Shown in pieces: positions 54,734 through 62,877 of a stretch of 64,000 nt of DNA; position 1 is the stretch's first letter, and the number at the start of each line of letters is the position of its first letter. The position numbers were made by a program, and so were the translations under genes. The notes beneath the pieces were generated by a model. The model saw only the letters and a program-made list of their open reading frames with translations, made no database searches and was not told the origin of the DNA. The stretch covers positions 865,001 to 929,000 of the forward strand of contig NZ_CP085167.1 in NCBI RefSeq assembly GCF_022788715.1, given 5' to 3'. The stretch is from Sulfitobacter sp. DSM 110093 (GTDB lineage: Bacteria; Pseudomonadota; Alphaproteobacteria; Rhodobacterales; Rhodobacteraceae).

Positions 54734-56365
54734 ATGCGCGCCACGCTGCACAATTTTGCCAAGAACCTTGATGTGACCGATTTGCGCTGGATGCCGGATG
54801 ATGGCTTTTCCATTGGGCGGCTGCGCATCGAATTGCTGTCGGGGCTGACCGTGGCGCTGGCTTTGGTACCCGAAGCGGTGGCTTTTGCCTTTGTCGCTGG
54901 GGTGCACCCTCTGGTCGGGCTCTATGCCGCCTTCCTTGTAGGTCTCATCACCGCGCTAATCGGCGGCCGGCCCGGCATGATCTCGGGCGCCACGGGCGCA
55001 CTGGCGGTTGTCATGGTGGCTTTGGTCGCACAGCACGGGGTTGAATACCTCTTTGCTACTGTCGTTCTGATGGGCCTATTGCAGATTTTCGCAGGCGTCA
55101 TGCAGTGGGGCAAGTTCATCCGTCTGGTGCCGCACCCGGTGATGTTGGGGTTCGTGAACGGCCTCGCCATCGTGATTTTCTTGGCCCAGATGAGCCAGTT
55201 TAAAGTGCCCGGCACGATGGTCGACACTGGCCACGGCATGGGTGGTGGTGAATGGCTTTCGGGTCAATCGCTGTACCTGATGTTGGGTCTGGTGGCCGCG
55301 ACGATGGCGATCATCTGGCTGACACCGCGCATCACGCGCCTGATCCCCGCGCCCTTGGCGGGCATCGGGATTATCGCCGCGCTGGTCATCGGTTTTGGTC
55401 TTGATGTGCCGCGCGTTGGTGATCTGGCTTCGATCCAAGGGGGGGTGCCCGCATGGCACATCCCAATGGTGCCGCTGACGTGGGAAACCTTTGAGATCAT
55501 CCTGCCCTATGCAGTGATTCTTGCGGCAATCGGTCTGATCGAATCCCTGCTGACGCTGAACCTCGTCGGTGATCTAACGGGCAAGCGCGGCGGTGCGAGC
55601 CAAGAATGTATCGCCCAAGGTGTCGCCAATACCGTCACTGGTTTCTTCGGTGGCATGGGCGGCTGTGCGATGATCGGGCAGTCGATGATCAACGTGAAAT
55701 CCGGTGGCCGCACCCGCGTTGCCGGGATCGCGGCGGCGGTGTTTTTGTTGCTGTTTATCTTGGTGGGATCGTCGGTAATTGAACTTATCCCGCTGGCCGC
55801 TTTGGTCGGGGTGATGTTCATGGTGGTGATCGGCACCTTCGCGTGGAACTCGCTTACCATCCTGCGCAAAGTGCCGCTGATGGACGCCTTTGTAATCATT
55901 CTTGTGACGGTGGTGACCGTGATGGAGGACCTCGCCGTGGCGGTGGTCGTTGGCGTGATCGTCTCGGCGTTGGCCTATGCATGGAACAACGCGCGGCGCA
56001 TCCACGCCAGCACCCGCGAATCTGCGACAGAGCAGGGGGCCAAGGTCTATGAGATTCATGGGCCGCTGTTCTTTGGCTCGTCGGATGGTTTTTCTGAATT
56101 GTTCGACGTCGAGAATGACCCAGATGTGGTGATCGTTGATTTCGCCGATAGCCGCGTGGTGGATCAATCCGCGCTACAGGCGATCGAGGCGATGGCCGCG
56201 AAATACGAGGCTGCGGGTAAGCGTCTGCAACTGCGCCACCTCAGCCGCGATTGCCACCGGTTGCTGACCAAGGCGGGGCATTTGATGGTCGATAGTGATG
56301 ACGACCCCGACTATGAATTGGCGGTTGATTACGATGTACGCACCGGGGTCCTGGGCGGGCACTAA
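54734..56365 (+). CDS. SulP family anion transporter with STAS domain
   Basis: A 543-residue permease for sulphate or another anion such as bicarbonate. ATG 54734 follows AAAGGA. About a dozen helices, with LSGLTVALALVPEAVAFAFV as the SulP signature and GRPGMISGATGALAVVMVAL after it. The C-terminal STAS domain (about residues 440-530) includes YEIHGPLFFGSSDGFSELFD and VVIVDFADSRVVDQSALQAI. Substrate cannot be fixed from sequence. It ends at a strong terminator. Confidence 0.92.
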   Translation: MRATLHNFAKNLDVTDLRWMPDDGFSIGRLRIELLSGLTVALALVPEAVAFAFVAGVHPLVGLYAAFLVGLITALIGGRPGMISGATGALAVVMVALVAQHGVEYLFATVVLMGLLQIFAGVMQWGKFIRLVPHPVMLGFVNGLAIVIFLAQMSQFKVPGTMVDTGHGMGGGEWLSGQSLYLMLGLVAATMAIIWLTPRITRLIPAPLAGIGIIAALVIGFGLDVPRVGDLASIQGGVPAWHIPMVPLTWETFEIILPYAVILAAIGLIESLLTLNLVGDLTGKRGGASQECIAQGVANTVTGFFGGMGGCAMIGQSMINVKSGGRTRVAGIAAAVFLLLFILVGSSVIELIPLAALVGVMFMVVIGTFAWNSLTILRKVPLMDAFVIILVTVVTVMEDLAVAVVVGVIVSALAYAWNNARRIHASTRESATEQGAKVYEIHGPLFFGSSDGFSELFDVENDPDVVIVDFADSRVVDQSALQAIEAMAAKYEAAGKRLQLRHLSRDCHRLLTKAGHLMVDSDDDPDYELAVDYDVRTGVLGGH

Positions 56366-56370
56366 TGGAA

Positions 56371-56400
56371 AACCCGGCGCCAAGAGGTGCCGGGTTTTTT
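56371..56400 (+). terminator. terminator after sulP
   Basis: AACCCGGCGCC (56371-56381) pairs with GGTGCCGGGTT (56386-56396) with one G-T pair around AAGA, followed by TTTTTT. It lies six bases after the stop codon. Confidence 0.92.
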
Positions 56401-56483
56401 GTTGGCTGAGGATTCTCGCAGGCCCGGAACGAAGCCGAAGGCACCGCCTCATCGTCCACCCCACGGGCAGGCGATGGTCCTAA

Positions 56484-57089
56484 TCAATCATCCGGGCGTT
56501 TCAGTTCGAACAACTCGCGCACCACTGTGTAATCGCGATAGCCCATGCGCGACAGCGGTTGGTACTGGGTCACGTCAAAGCGTCCGTCGACCACGCAATC
56601 ATCGCGCAGGTGCACGCCGACAACTTCACCGAAAACGACAAAATTCGCCTCGCCCGGTAGCTGCACGATCTGCGTCACCTTGCATTCCAGATTGGCGGGC
56701 GCATCGGCGACGCGCGCACAGGCGATCTGGTCGCAGTCCGCCTTGGCGATCCCGGCTCGGTCGAATTCGTCCGTGCCATGGGGCAACATGGCGGAGGTCA
56801 CGTTCATTGCGTCTCGCGCCGCATATTCGACGATGTTTACACAAAAGACACCGGTTTCACGGATATTGGCGACCGAATCCTTGGTGCCGTCTACGTCATC
56901 CTTGGCGCTGGTCGAGGCGAACATCACCTGCGGCGGCACATAGGCCACGGCGTTAAAGAACGAATAGGGTGCAAGATTGTCGCGGCCTTGGCCATCGCGA
57001 CTGGAAATCCAGCCGATGGGGCGGGGGGTTACGATGGCATTAAACGGGTTATGCGGCAGACCATGGCCGTCTTCGGGGCGGTAGAACAT
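56484..57089 (-). CDS. flavin reductase-like protein
   Basis: A 201-residue FMN-binding split-barrel protein of the DUF447/flavin reductase type. I start at ATG 57089, which has AAGGAG six bases upstream and gives MFYRPEDGHGLPHNPFNAIV. TPRPIGWISSRDGQGRDNLA and PYSFFNAVAYVPPQVMF are the FMN-contact segments. It could reduce flavin for a partner oxygenase or bind FMN in another role. It is alone, convergent with sulP. Confidence 0.88.
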   Translation of the reverse strand: MFYRPEDGHGLPHNPFNAIVTPRPIGWISSRDGQGRDNLAPYSFFNAVAYVPPQVMFASTSAKDDVDGTKDSVANIRETGVFCVNIVEYAARDAMNVTSAMLPHGTDEFDRAGIAKADCDQIACARVADAPANLECKVTQIVQLPGEANFVVFGEVVGVHLRDDCVVDGRFDVTQYQPLSRMGYRDYTVVRELFELKRPDD

Positions 57090-57182
57090 GAACACTCCTT
57101 GATGGTTTGCACCCATGGCTAGCCTCATGCTACGTCCAGCGCCACCCGCAATTGCTCCTGAAAGCCTCCGGCCTTGCATCAG

Positions 57183-57674
57183 ATGCCATACAAGATGACC
57201 CCGGAGGGGCCCGCCGACCATTGGGAGGTTGAGGCGCTTTACGACACCTGTTTTGCGCCGGGGCGCGAGGCGCTGTCGTCTTACCGGCTGCGCGACGGCG
57301 TACCGCCCGTGGCGGGGCTGAGCCATGTGGCGCGCGACCGCGATGGGATTTTGGCGGGCGCGATCCGCTATTGGCCGGTGCGGATCGGCGCGGCTGACGC
57401 GCTTTTGCTAGGGCCGGTGGCGGTGCACCCGACCCGTCAGGGCGAAGGGCTGGGCGCTGGTTTGATCGAAACCTCACTGGCGTGCGCGGCCCCTCTGGAC
57501 TGGCAGCGCGTGATGCTGGTGGGCGATGCGCCCTATTATAACCGCTTTGGTTTTACCTTGCTAACGGGCGTTGAGATGCCTCCACCGACGAACCCCGCGC
57601 GCATTTTGGGCCGGGCCTTGGTTGAGGGCGCATGGGCAGGCGTTTCCGGCGCGGTTCGCCGCTGGCGCGATTGA
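57183..57674 (+). CDS. GNAT family acetyltransferase
   Basis: About 163 residues. The start is uncertain: ATG 57183, ATG 57195 and TTG 57174 are in frame and none has a strong ribosome site. The acetyl-CoA loop VAVHPTRQGEGLGAGLIETS is clear, with GILAGAIRYWPVRIGAADAL before it and VGDAPYYNRFGFTLLTGV after, typical of predicted N-acetyltransferases of this size. Substrate unknown. Confidence 0.83.
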   Translation: MPYKMTPEGPADHWEVEALYDTCFAPGREALSSYRLRDGVPPVAGLSHVARDRDGILAGAIRYWPVRIGAADALLLGPVAVHPTRQGEGLGAGLIETSLACAAPLDWQRVMLVGDAPYYNRFGFTLLTGVEMPPPTNPARILGRALVEGAWAGVSGAVRRWRD

Positions 57675-57725
57675 TTTTACGCCCATCGCGGCCCACATTG
57701 AGCCTAAGCTCAAAGAGGGACGCCC

Positions 57726-58493
57726 ATGCAGATCGAAAGCAACCTGCCCAGCACAATCGACGTCGATGCGCGGCTGGATGAAATCGCCCGCCGCTATAAA
57801 CAAGCGGGCGGTGTGGGTATCCATGTGCTCAACCTGATCGGGGGCAGTGCAGACGGATTGATTGACCGTCTGCCGTCTCCGGTGCGGCGCAACCTCGAAG
57901 GCGCCACGATGAAGGCGCTTAACCACGCGATGCAGGCGGCGCATTCCAGCCGTAGCTATGTCAAAGATCAGCAGGGTTGGCTGAACCAAGCGGTCTCAAC
58001 CGCTATGGGGGCCGCTGGTGGGGCCGGGGGCCTGCCCACGGCGCTGGCGGAATTGCCGGTGACGACTACGCTGTTGTTGCGGGTGATCCAAGGTGTGGCT
58101 GCTGAGCATGGGTTCGATCCGGCGGCCGAGAATGTGCAGTTCGATTGCGTGCATGTTTTCACTGCTGCTGGCCCGCTGGCCGATGATGACAGCGCCGATC
58201 TGGGATTTCTAACCGTGCGCATGGCACTGACGGGGCGCGCAATGAATGCTGTGATCGCCCGTGTCGCACCGCGCCTCGCTGTGGTGCTGGGGCAAAAGCT
58301 TGCGGCCCAAGCTGTCCCGGTACTGGGCGCCGTGGCCGGGGCTGCGACGAACTATGCCTATACCAGCTATTACCAAGACATGGCGCATGTGCATTTCGGG
58401 ATGCGCAAACTGGCGATTGATGCGGATATTCCGCAACAGGAACTGGTCGCCCGGCTGCGTCAGAAAATGGGTCGGACGCCGCCAAAAATTTGA
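57726..58493 (+). CDS. EcsC family protein
   Basis: A 255-residue protein of the EcsC family (named after a B. subtilis gene next to an ABC transporter). EIARRYKQAGGVGIHVLNLI at the start, LPTALAELPVTTTLLLRVIQ in the middle and VPVLGAVAGAATNYAYTSYY near the end are the visible landmarks; the last two are hydrophobic and could be membrane helices. Function is unknown. A GAGGGACG site lies upstream. Its stop is directly next to the stop of modC on the other strand. Confidence 0.85.
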   Translation: MQIESNLPSTIDVDARLDEIARRYKQAGGVGIHVLNLIGGSADGLIDRLPSPVRRNLEGATMKALNHAMQAAHSSRSYVKDQQGWLNQAVSTAMGAAGGAGGLPTALAELPVTTTLLLRVIQGVAAEHGFDPAAENVQFDCVHVFTAAGPLADDDSADLGFLTVRMALTGRAMNAVIARVAPRLAVVLGQKLAAQAVPVLGAVAGAATNYAYTSYYQDMAHVHFGMRKLAIDADIPQQELVARLRQKMGRTPPKI

Positions 58494-59579
58494 TTAGCGC
58501 CCGATGCTGCCCGGCGCCACGGTAGTGGCCTTGATGATGGCGTAGCAATCCATCCCGGCGCGCAGGTCAAGATCGTGCACTGCCCGCGCCGTGACGCGGG
58601 CAAGCAGACGGTCACCGCCCGCGTCCAGCGCAATGGCAGCGCCCGGCCCGTCACCGGGGTGCACGGCATTCACCCGCACGGGCAGAATGTTGACCGAAGA
58701 CAGCCCCTCGGGCCGCTGGCGCGACAGGATCACATCCTGCGCCAGAACCCGTAACCGCACCCGCGTCCCAGCTGGCGCTTGCACGCCGGGCAGTTCCAAT
58801 TGCCCCGCACGCACCCCCAAGGTCGACAGCCCATCCTCCGCATGGGCGATGACATCGGCTTCCAGCACCGCGCCCGCTTCGCGCACCCCTAACAGCGGCA
58901 CGGCAGCGGGGTCGGCCATTACATCAAACAGCGGCCCTTGAGCCATGAGCCGCCCTCCCTGCAACAGCACTAGGCGATCCGCGAGCCGCGCCACCTCATC
59001 CACCGCATGGCTGACATAGAGGATCGGCAGGCCCAGTCCGCCATCACGTAAACGCTCCAGATACGGCAGGATTTCCTGTTTGCGGGGGCCATCGAGACTG
59101 GCAAGCGGTTCGTCCATCAGCAGCAGGCGAGGGTTGCAAAGCAGCGCCCGACCAAGCGCCACGCGCTGTTTCTCTCCTCCCGAAAGGGTTGCGGGGGCGC
59201 GGGTCAGCAGCGGTGCGAGCCCCAGCAAGCTGACCACATCGTCAAACCCCGCGCCACGGCTGCCGCGTGGGGCGTAGCGCCTGCCAAAGGTTAGGTTTTT
59301 GCGCACGTCCAAATGGGGGAAAAGGCGTGCATCTTGAAAGACATATCCAAGCCGGCGGCGATGCGGCGGCACCCAAATATCGCGCTCTGCGTCGAACAGC
59401 ACTTCGTCATCCAGCACCACGCGTCCGGTTTCGGGGCGCAGCAGCCCAGCCACGGCATTAATCACCGTGGTCTTGCCCGCCCCGGACCGCCCGAAAAGCG
59501 CGGTGATACCGTCCTCGGCAATGAAGGACAGGTCCAGATCAAACCCGTCAAAACCGTGGCGCAGTGTGACGTTCAGCAT
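58494..59579 (-). CDS. modC: molybdate ABC transporter ATPase ModC
   Basis: The 361-residue ATPase for molybdate import. Walker A ALFGRSGAGKTTVINAVAGL near residue 30, the ABC signature TLSGGEKQRVALGRALLCNP near 130, and Walker B LLLMDEPLASLD. The last 110 residues are the MOBE/TOBE oxyanion-binding domain (TRVRLRVLAQDVILSRQRPE), as in ModC. Its start overlaps the modB stop by one base. Confidence 0.94.
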   Translation of the reverse strand: MLNVTLRHGFDGFDLDLSFIAEDGITALFGRSGAGKTTVINAVAGLLRPETGRVVLDDEVLFDAERDIWVPPHRRRLGYVFQDARLFPHLDVRKNLTFGRRYAPRGSRGAGFDDVVSLLGLAPLLTRAPATLSGGEKQRVALGRALLCNPRLLLMDEPLASLDGPRKQEILPYLERLRDGGLGLPILYVSHAVDEVARLADRLVLLQGGRLMAQGPLFDVMADPAAVPLLGVREAGAVLEADVIAHAEDGLSTLGVRAGQLELPGVQAPAGTRVRLRVLAQDVILSRQRPEGLSSVNILPVRVNAVHPGDGPGAAIALDAGGDRLLARVTARAVHDLDLRAGMDCYAIIKATTVAPGSIGR

Positions 59580-60271
59580 CAGCGGGCCCCCGAGATGCGT
59601 CTGGCGACCCGCCGGGCCAAAGCTTCGGAAAGCAGGACGGCGGCCAATGCCACAAGACCGGCCAAAGCGGCCATGGCCAGCGCGCGGTTTTCGCCGCCCG
59701 GCACCTGCAACGCAGTCCAGATCGCACTGGGGAGCGTTTGTGTCTGGCCGGGGATATTGGCGACGAAAGTGATCGTGGCCCCAAATTCGCCCATTGCCTT
59801 GGCAAAGCCCATAACCGCCCCGGCAAGGATGCCGGGAAAGATCAGCGGCAGGGTCACGCGGAGAAAGACGCTAACACGTGGCGCACCGAGCGTGGCGGCG
59901 GCGGCCTCAATGCGCGGGTCCACCGCTTCGATCGCCAGCCGCATAGAACGGACCATCAACGGAAAGCCCATGATCAGCGCGGCCAAGACCGCGCCGCTCC
60001 AGTGAAAGGCAAGCCCCATGCCAAAGCTCTCTAGCAGCCGACCCAAGGGGGCGTTGCGGCCAAAGCTGAGCAGCAGCAGATAGCCCGTAACCACCGGCGG
60101 CAGCACCAACGGTAGATGCACCAGCGCACTGAAAAGACCCTTGCCGCGAAACTCCTTGCGGGCGAGGATCCACGCTACCCAAAGCGCCAGCGGTAAAGAG
60201 CAGAGCATCGCCACGCCTGCCACCCGCAAGGAAAGCAGCAAAGCCGCCCAAGCGGCGGTGTCAAGATCCAT
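59579..60271 (-). CDS. modB: molybdate ABC transporter permease ModB
   Basis: The 230-residue inner-membrane permease with five or six helices. The EAA-type loop IEAAAATLGAPRVSVFLRVT is in the middle, followed by LPLIFPGILAGAVMGFAKAM and the conserved GEFGATITFV. I use ATG 60271 (MDLDTAAWAALLLSLRVAGV), which overlaps modA by 11 bases; ATG 60292, seven codons earlier, is possible but unusual in its overlap. Confidence 0.93.
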   Translation of the reverse strand: MDLDTAAWAALLLSLRVAGVAMLCSLPLALWVAWILARKEFRGKGLFSALVHLPLVLPPVVTGYLLLLSFGRNAPLGRLLESFGMGLAFHWSGAVLAALIMGFPLMVRSMRLAIEAVDPRIEAAAATLGAPRVSVFLRVTLPLIFPGILAGAVMGFAKAMGEFGATITFVANIPGQTQTLPSAIWTALQVPGGENRALAMAALAGLVALAAVLLSEALARRVARRISGAR

Positions 60272-60998
60272 GATCGGCCCGGGCGAAACCATGTTTCAAA
60301 AGGATCGCCTGCGCCTTTTCCGATGTTAGAAAATCGATCAATGTCGCGCCTTTAGGCGTTAGGGCGACGGCGGGGTATGTAATGGGCGTATGGGTAACTG
60401 CGGGCACGTCAAAGACGATCTGAACCTCAGCTTCGGCCTGCGCATCGCTGGCATAGACCACGCCAAAAGGCGTATCGCCGCGTGCGACCAATGCCAATGC
60501 GGCGCGAACATTGTCTGTCTCGGCCAGTTGAGTTTGCAGCCCGTCCCAAAGTTTTTCATGCTTCAACCATTCCCGGGCATAGCTGCCAGCAGGCACCGCA
60601 TCGCGTTGCCCGATAGCCAGCCGCCCCGTGGGGCCAAGTCGCGCGGGAAGGTCGCCGGGGTTTGCAAGGGGGGCGCTGCCGCTGGGCGCGATCAGCACCA
60701 AACGGTTGCGAGCGACGATTTGCGCACCCTCGGCAGGGGCCATACCCTGATCGACCAACCAATCCATCCAGTCGGCATTCGCCAGCAGGACGACATCTGC
60801 AGGTGCCCCGGCTGCGACTTGCCGCGCCATCGTGCCTGAGCCGCCATAGGCCAGCACCAAAGGCGCGGGAAAGGCTGCTGCAACCTCCTCCAATGCGCCG
60901 CGCAGGCTGGCGGCAGCAAAGACCGTAAGCGGCGCTTCGGCCCTAAGGGGCAGGGCGAGGCCGCAAAGCAAGGCCAGAAGGGTGAGAAATCTTATCAT
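60261..60998 (-). CDS. modA: molybdate-binding protein ModA
   Basis: The 245-residue periplasmic binding protein. I start at 60998 (MIRFLTLLALLCGLALPLRA), a Sec signal peptide; cleavage near LRAEA. TVFAAASLRGALEEVAAAFP, YGGSGTMARQVAAGAPADVV and the VYASDAQAEAEV segment are typical ModA contact regions. There is no good ribosome site and I found no ModE box in the 109-bp gap with the divergent NUDIX gene. Confidence 0.93.
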   Translation of the reverse strand: MIRFLTLLALLCGLALPLRAEAPLTVFAAASLRGALEEVAAAFPAPLVLAYGGSGTMARQVAAGAPADVVLLANADWMDWLVDQGMAPAEGAQIVARNRLVLIAPSGSAPLANPGDLPARLGPTGRLAIGQRDAVPAGSYAREWLKHEKLWDGLQTQLAETDNVRAALALVARGDTPFGVVYASDAQAEAEVQIVFDVPAVTHTPITYPAVALTPKGATLIDFLTSEKAQAILLKHGFARADHGS

Positions 60999-61107
60999 TT
61001 TGGTAGTATCTTTGATGCATTGGAGGGGGGCAAGTGCATATGGCCAGACAGAGATTGCCACGCTAGGGTAAGCAGAAGCCAACAGCCACAGGACGCGGCC
61101 GCGACGG

Positions 61108-61575
61108 ATGACGACACAGGCACCGATATCCTTGAACGGCGGACAGAAAGACGATCTGCGCATTCAGTTTGCAGCGCTTTGCTGGCGTCGCAAACGTGGC
61201 AAATTGCAGGTTCTGCTGATTACATCGCGCGGCGGCAAGCGGTGGATCATCCCCAAAGGCTGGCCGATGGAGGGGAAAACCCCTGCCGCGTCGGCCTTGG
61301 TCGAGGCGTGGGAAGAAGGCGGCGTGGTGGGCCAAGCGCGGGGCCAATGTTTGGGCGTTTATAGCTATGCGAAGGTCGCAGCTGACGGGACATTGCCCTG
61401 TTTGGCCATGCTCTATCCCGTGAAGGTCAAAGCGCTGGCCAAGCATTTTCCCGAAAAGGGGCAGCGCAAACGGATGTGGTGTTCTCGCCGAAAGGCCGCA
61501 CGTTTGGTCGAAGCGCCCGATCTGGCGCGGTTGATCCGTGATTTCGATCCGCGCAGCGGCGGTCTAACGCGATAA
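61108..61575 (+). CDS. NUDIX hydrolase
   Basis: A 155-residue NUDIX domain, close in type to diphosphoinositol polyphosphate/diadenosine hydrolases (WIIPKGWPMEGKTPAASALV). The Nudix box is GKTPAASALVEAWEEGGVVG. The Arg of the usual REUxEE core is replaced by Val here, while the metal-binding Glu pair is kept. LAMLYPVKVKALAKHFPEKG and a C-terminal Lys/Arg-rich helix follow. Substrate unknown. It diverges from modA. Confidence 0.88.
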   Translation: MTTQAPISLNGGQKDDLRIQFAALCWRRKRGKLQVLLITSRGGKRWIIPKGWPMEGKTPAASALVEAWEEGGVVGQARGQCLGVYSYAKVAADGTLPCLAMLYPVKVKALAKHFPEKGQRKRMWCSRRKAARLVEAPDLARLIRDFDPRSGGLTR

Positions 61576-61614
61576 CCACACGGAGATGTGGCGCATGGGC
61601 CGATCCCATCTGTC

Positions 61615-61643
61615 TTGACCTCTCTCGCGTCGCGGCCCATCTA
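61615..61643 (+). promoter_or_regulatory. promoter candidate for DUF1178 gene
   Basis: TTGACC at 61615-61620, 17-base spacer, then CATCTA at 61638-61643. It is 27 bases before the start codon of the next gene, so the leader would be short. Confidence 0.35.
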
Positions 61644-61669
61644 ATGCAGAGAGTTTAAGGACCGGGCGA

Positions 61670-62119
61670 ATGATCCGTTATGCGTTAAAATGTGAGGCCG
61701 GGCATGGTTTCGACAGTTGGTTCCAATCGGCGGCAGCCTTTGACAGCCTCGCCCGCGGCGGCCATCTGAGCTGTGCCGTCTGCGGATCGGGCGAGGTGAG
61801 CAAATCGCTGATGGCCCCGCGCGTGACGTCGAGCGATAGCGTGGCCGAGGCCCCCAAGGTGGCTGAAAAATCCGTACCCGTCTTGTCCAACCCTCCGAGC
61901 GATGTTGAAAAAGCCCTGACCGCGCTGCGCAAAAAGGTAGAATCCACATCGGATTACGTCGGCAAGAACTTTGTTCGCGAAGCGCGTGACATGCACGCAG
62001 GGCGTATTCCTGAGCGTGCGATCTATGGCGAGGCGCGGCTGGATCAGGCGCGGGCCTTGGTTGAGGAAGGCGTGCCCCTAATGTCGCTGCCGTTCAAACC
62101 CAAACGCCAGCTTTCCTGA
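61670..62119 (+). CDS. DUF1178 protein
   Basis: A 149-residue DUF1178 protein. MIRYALKCEAGHGFDSWFQS with the first Cys and the HLSCAVCGSGEVSKSLMAPR segment with a CxxC make a small zinc-binding N-terminal domain. A charged middle part follows, then NFVREARDMHAGRIPERAIY and an LMSLPFKPKRQLS end, as in the family. The function is unknown. It precedes the SDR gene by 26 bases. Confidence 0.92.
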   Translation: MIRYALKCEAGHGFDSWFQSAAAFDSLARGGHLSCAVCGSGEVSKSLMAPRVTSSDSVAEAPKVAEKSVPVLSNPPSDVEKALTALRKKVESTSDYVGKNFVREARDMHAGRIPERAIYGEARLDQARALVEEGVPLMSLPFKPKRQLS

Positions 62120-62145
62120 AAACTCATTCTTGTAAAGGATCGCCC

Positions 62146-62790
62146 ATGACCATCGTTATCACCGGCGCAAGTCGGGGCATCGGCGCGGCGCTGGCTGCAC
62201 AATTCGAAGATGCAGGCGAAGAGGTGATCGGCACCGCGCGCGGCGCGGGGGCAGAAGCCGTGTTGGACGTGACCGACCGGGCAAGCCACACCGCCTTTGC
62301 TACCCAGCTGAAAGATCGTCCGCTGGACCTGCTGATCTGCAACGCGGGCGTCTATCTTGATAAGGGTCACGATTTGGAAACCGGCTTTGGCGCCGATCTC
62401 TGGGCGCAGAGTTTCGCGACCAATGTGACCGGCGTGTTCCTGACGGTGCAATCGCTCTTGCCCAACCTGCGGGCTGCGTCGAGCGCGAAAATCGCGATCA
62501 TTGCTTCGCAAATGGGGTCTTCGACGCGGGCACCGGGCGGCAGCTATATCTACCGTGCCTCCAAGGCGGCGGCGATCAATCTGGGGCGCAATCTGGCGGT
62601 CGACCTCAAACCTAAGGGCATCGCGGTAGGCATCTACCATCCCGGCTGGGTGCGCACGGATATGGGCGGCGATCAGGGCGAGATCAGCGTCGCGGAGTCT
62701 GCGCGAGGCCTTGTACAACGGATTGCCGCGCTGGACCTTGCTCAGACGGGCGCGTTTGAGACATGGGATGGATGCCCGCATCCGTTCTAA
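62146..62790 (+). CDS. short-chain dehydrogenase/reductase
   Basis: A classical SDR of 214 residues: coenzyme loop VITGASRGIGAALAAQFEDA at the N terminus, LDLLICNAGVYL, catalytic Ser in IASQMGSSTRAPGG, and the Tyr-x-x-x-Lys in YIYRASKAAAINLGRNLAVD. The Arg after Gly in the GASRGIG loop suggests NADP. Substrate is not shown. It probably shares a transcript with the DUF1178 gene. Confidence 0.9.
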   Translation: MTIVITGASRGIGAALAAQFEDAGEEVIGTARGAGAEAVLDVTDRASHTAFATQLKDRPLDLLICNAGVYLDKGHDLETGFGADLWAQSFATNVTGVFLTVQSLLPNLRAASSAKIAIIASQMGSSTRAPGGSYIYRASKAAAINLGRNLAVDLKPKGIAVGIYHPGWVRTDMGGDQGEISVAESARGLVQRIAALDLAQTGAFETWDGCPHPF

Positions 62791-62877
62791 GCTGCGCAGC
62801 ATAACATCATGTTAAATAGGCTTGCCCTTGCCGTGCCGGGGGCTTAGACCGCGCTGGACTGTTGCGCGGGGGACAAT

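Noticed and set aside
60999..61107. ModE/Mo-box between modA and the NUDIX gene
   Set aside because: No palindrome resembling a molybdate-responsive operator is visible; only an ATGCA/TGCAT pair, which is too short.
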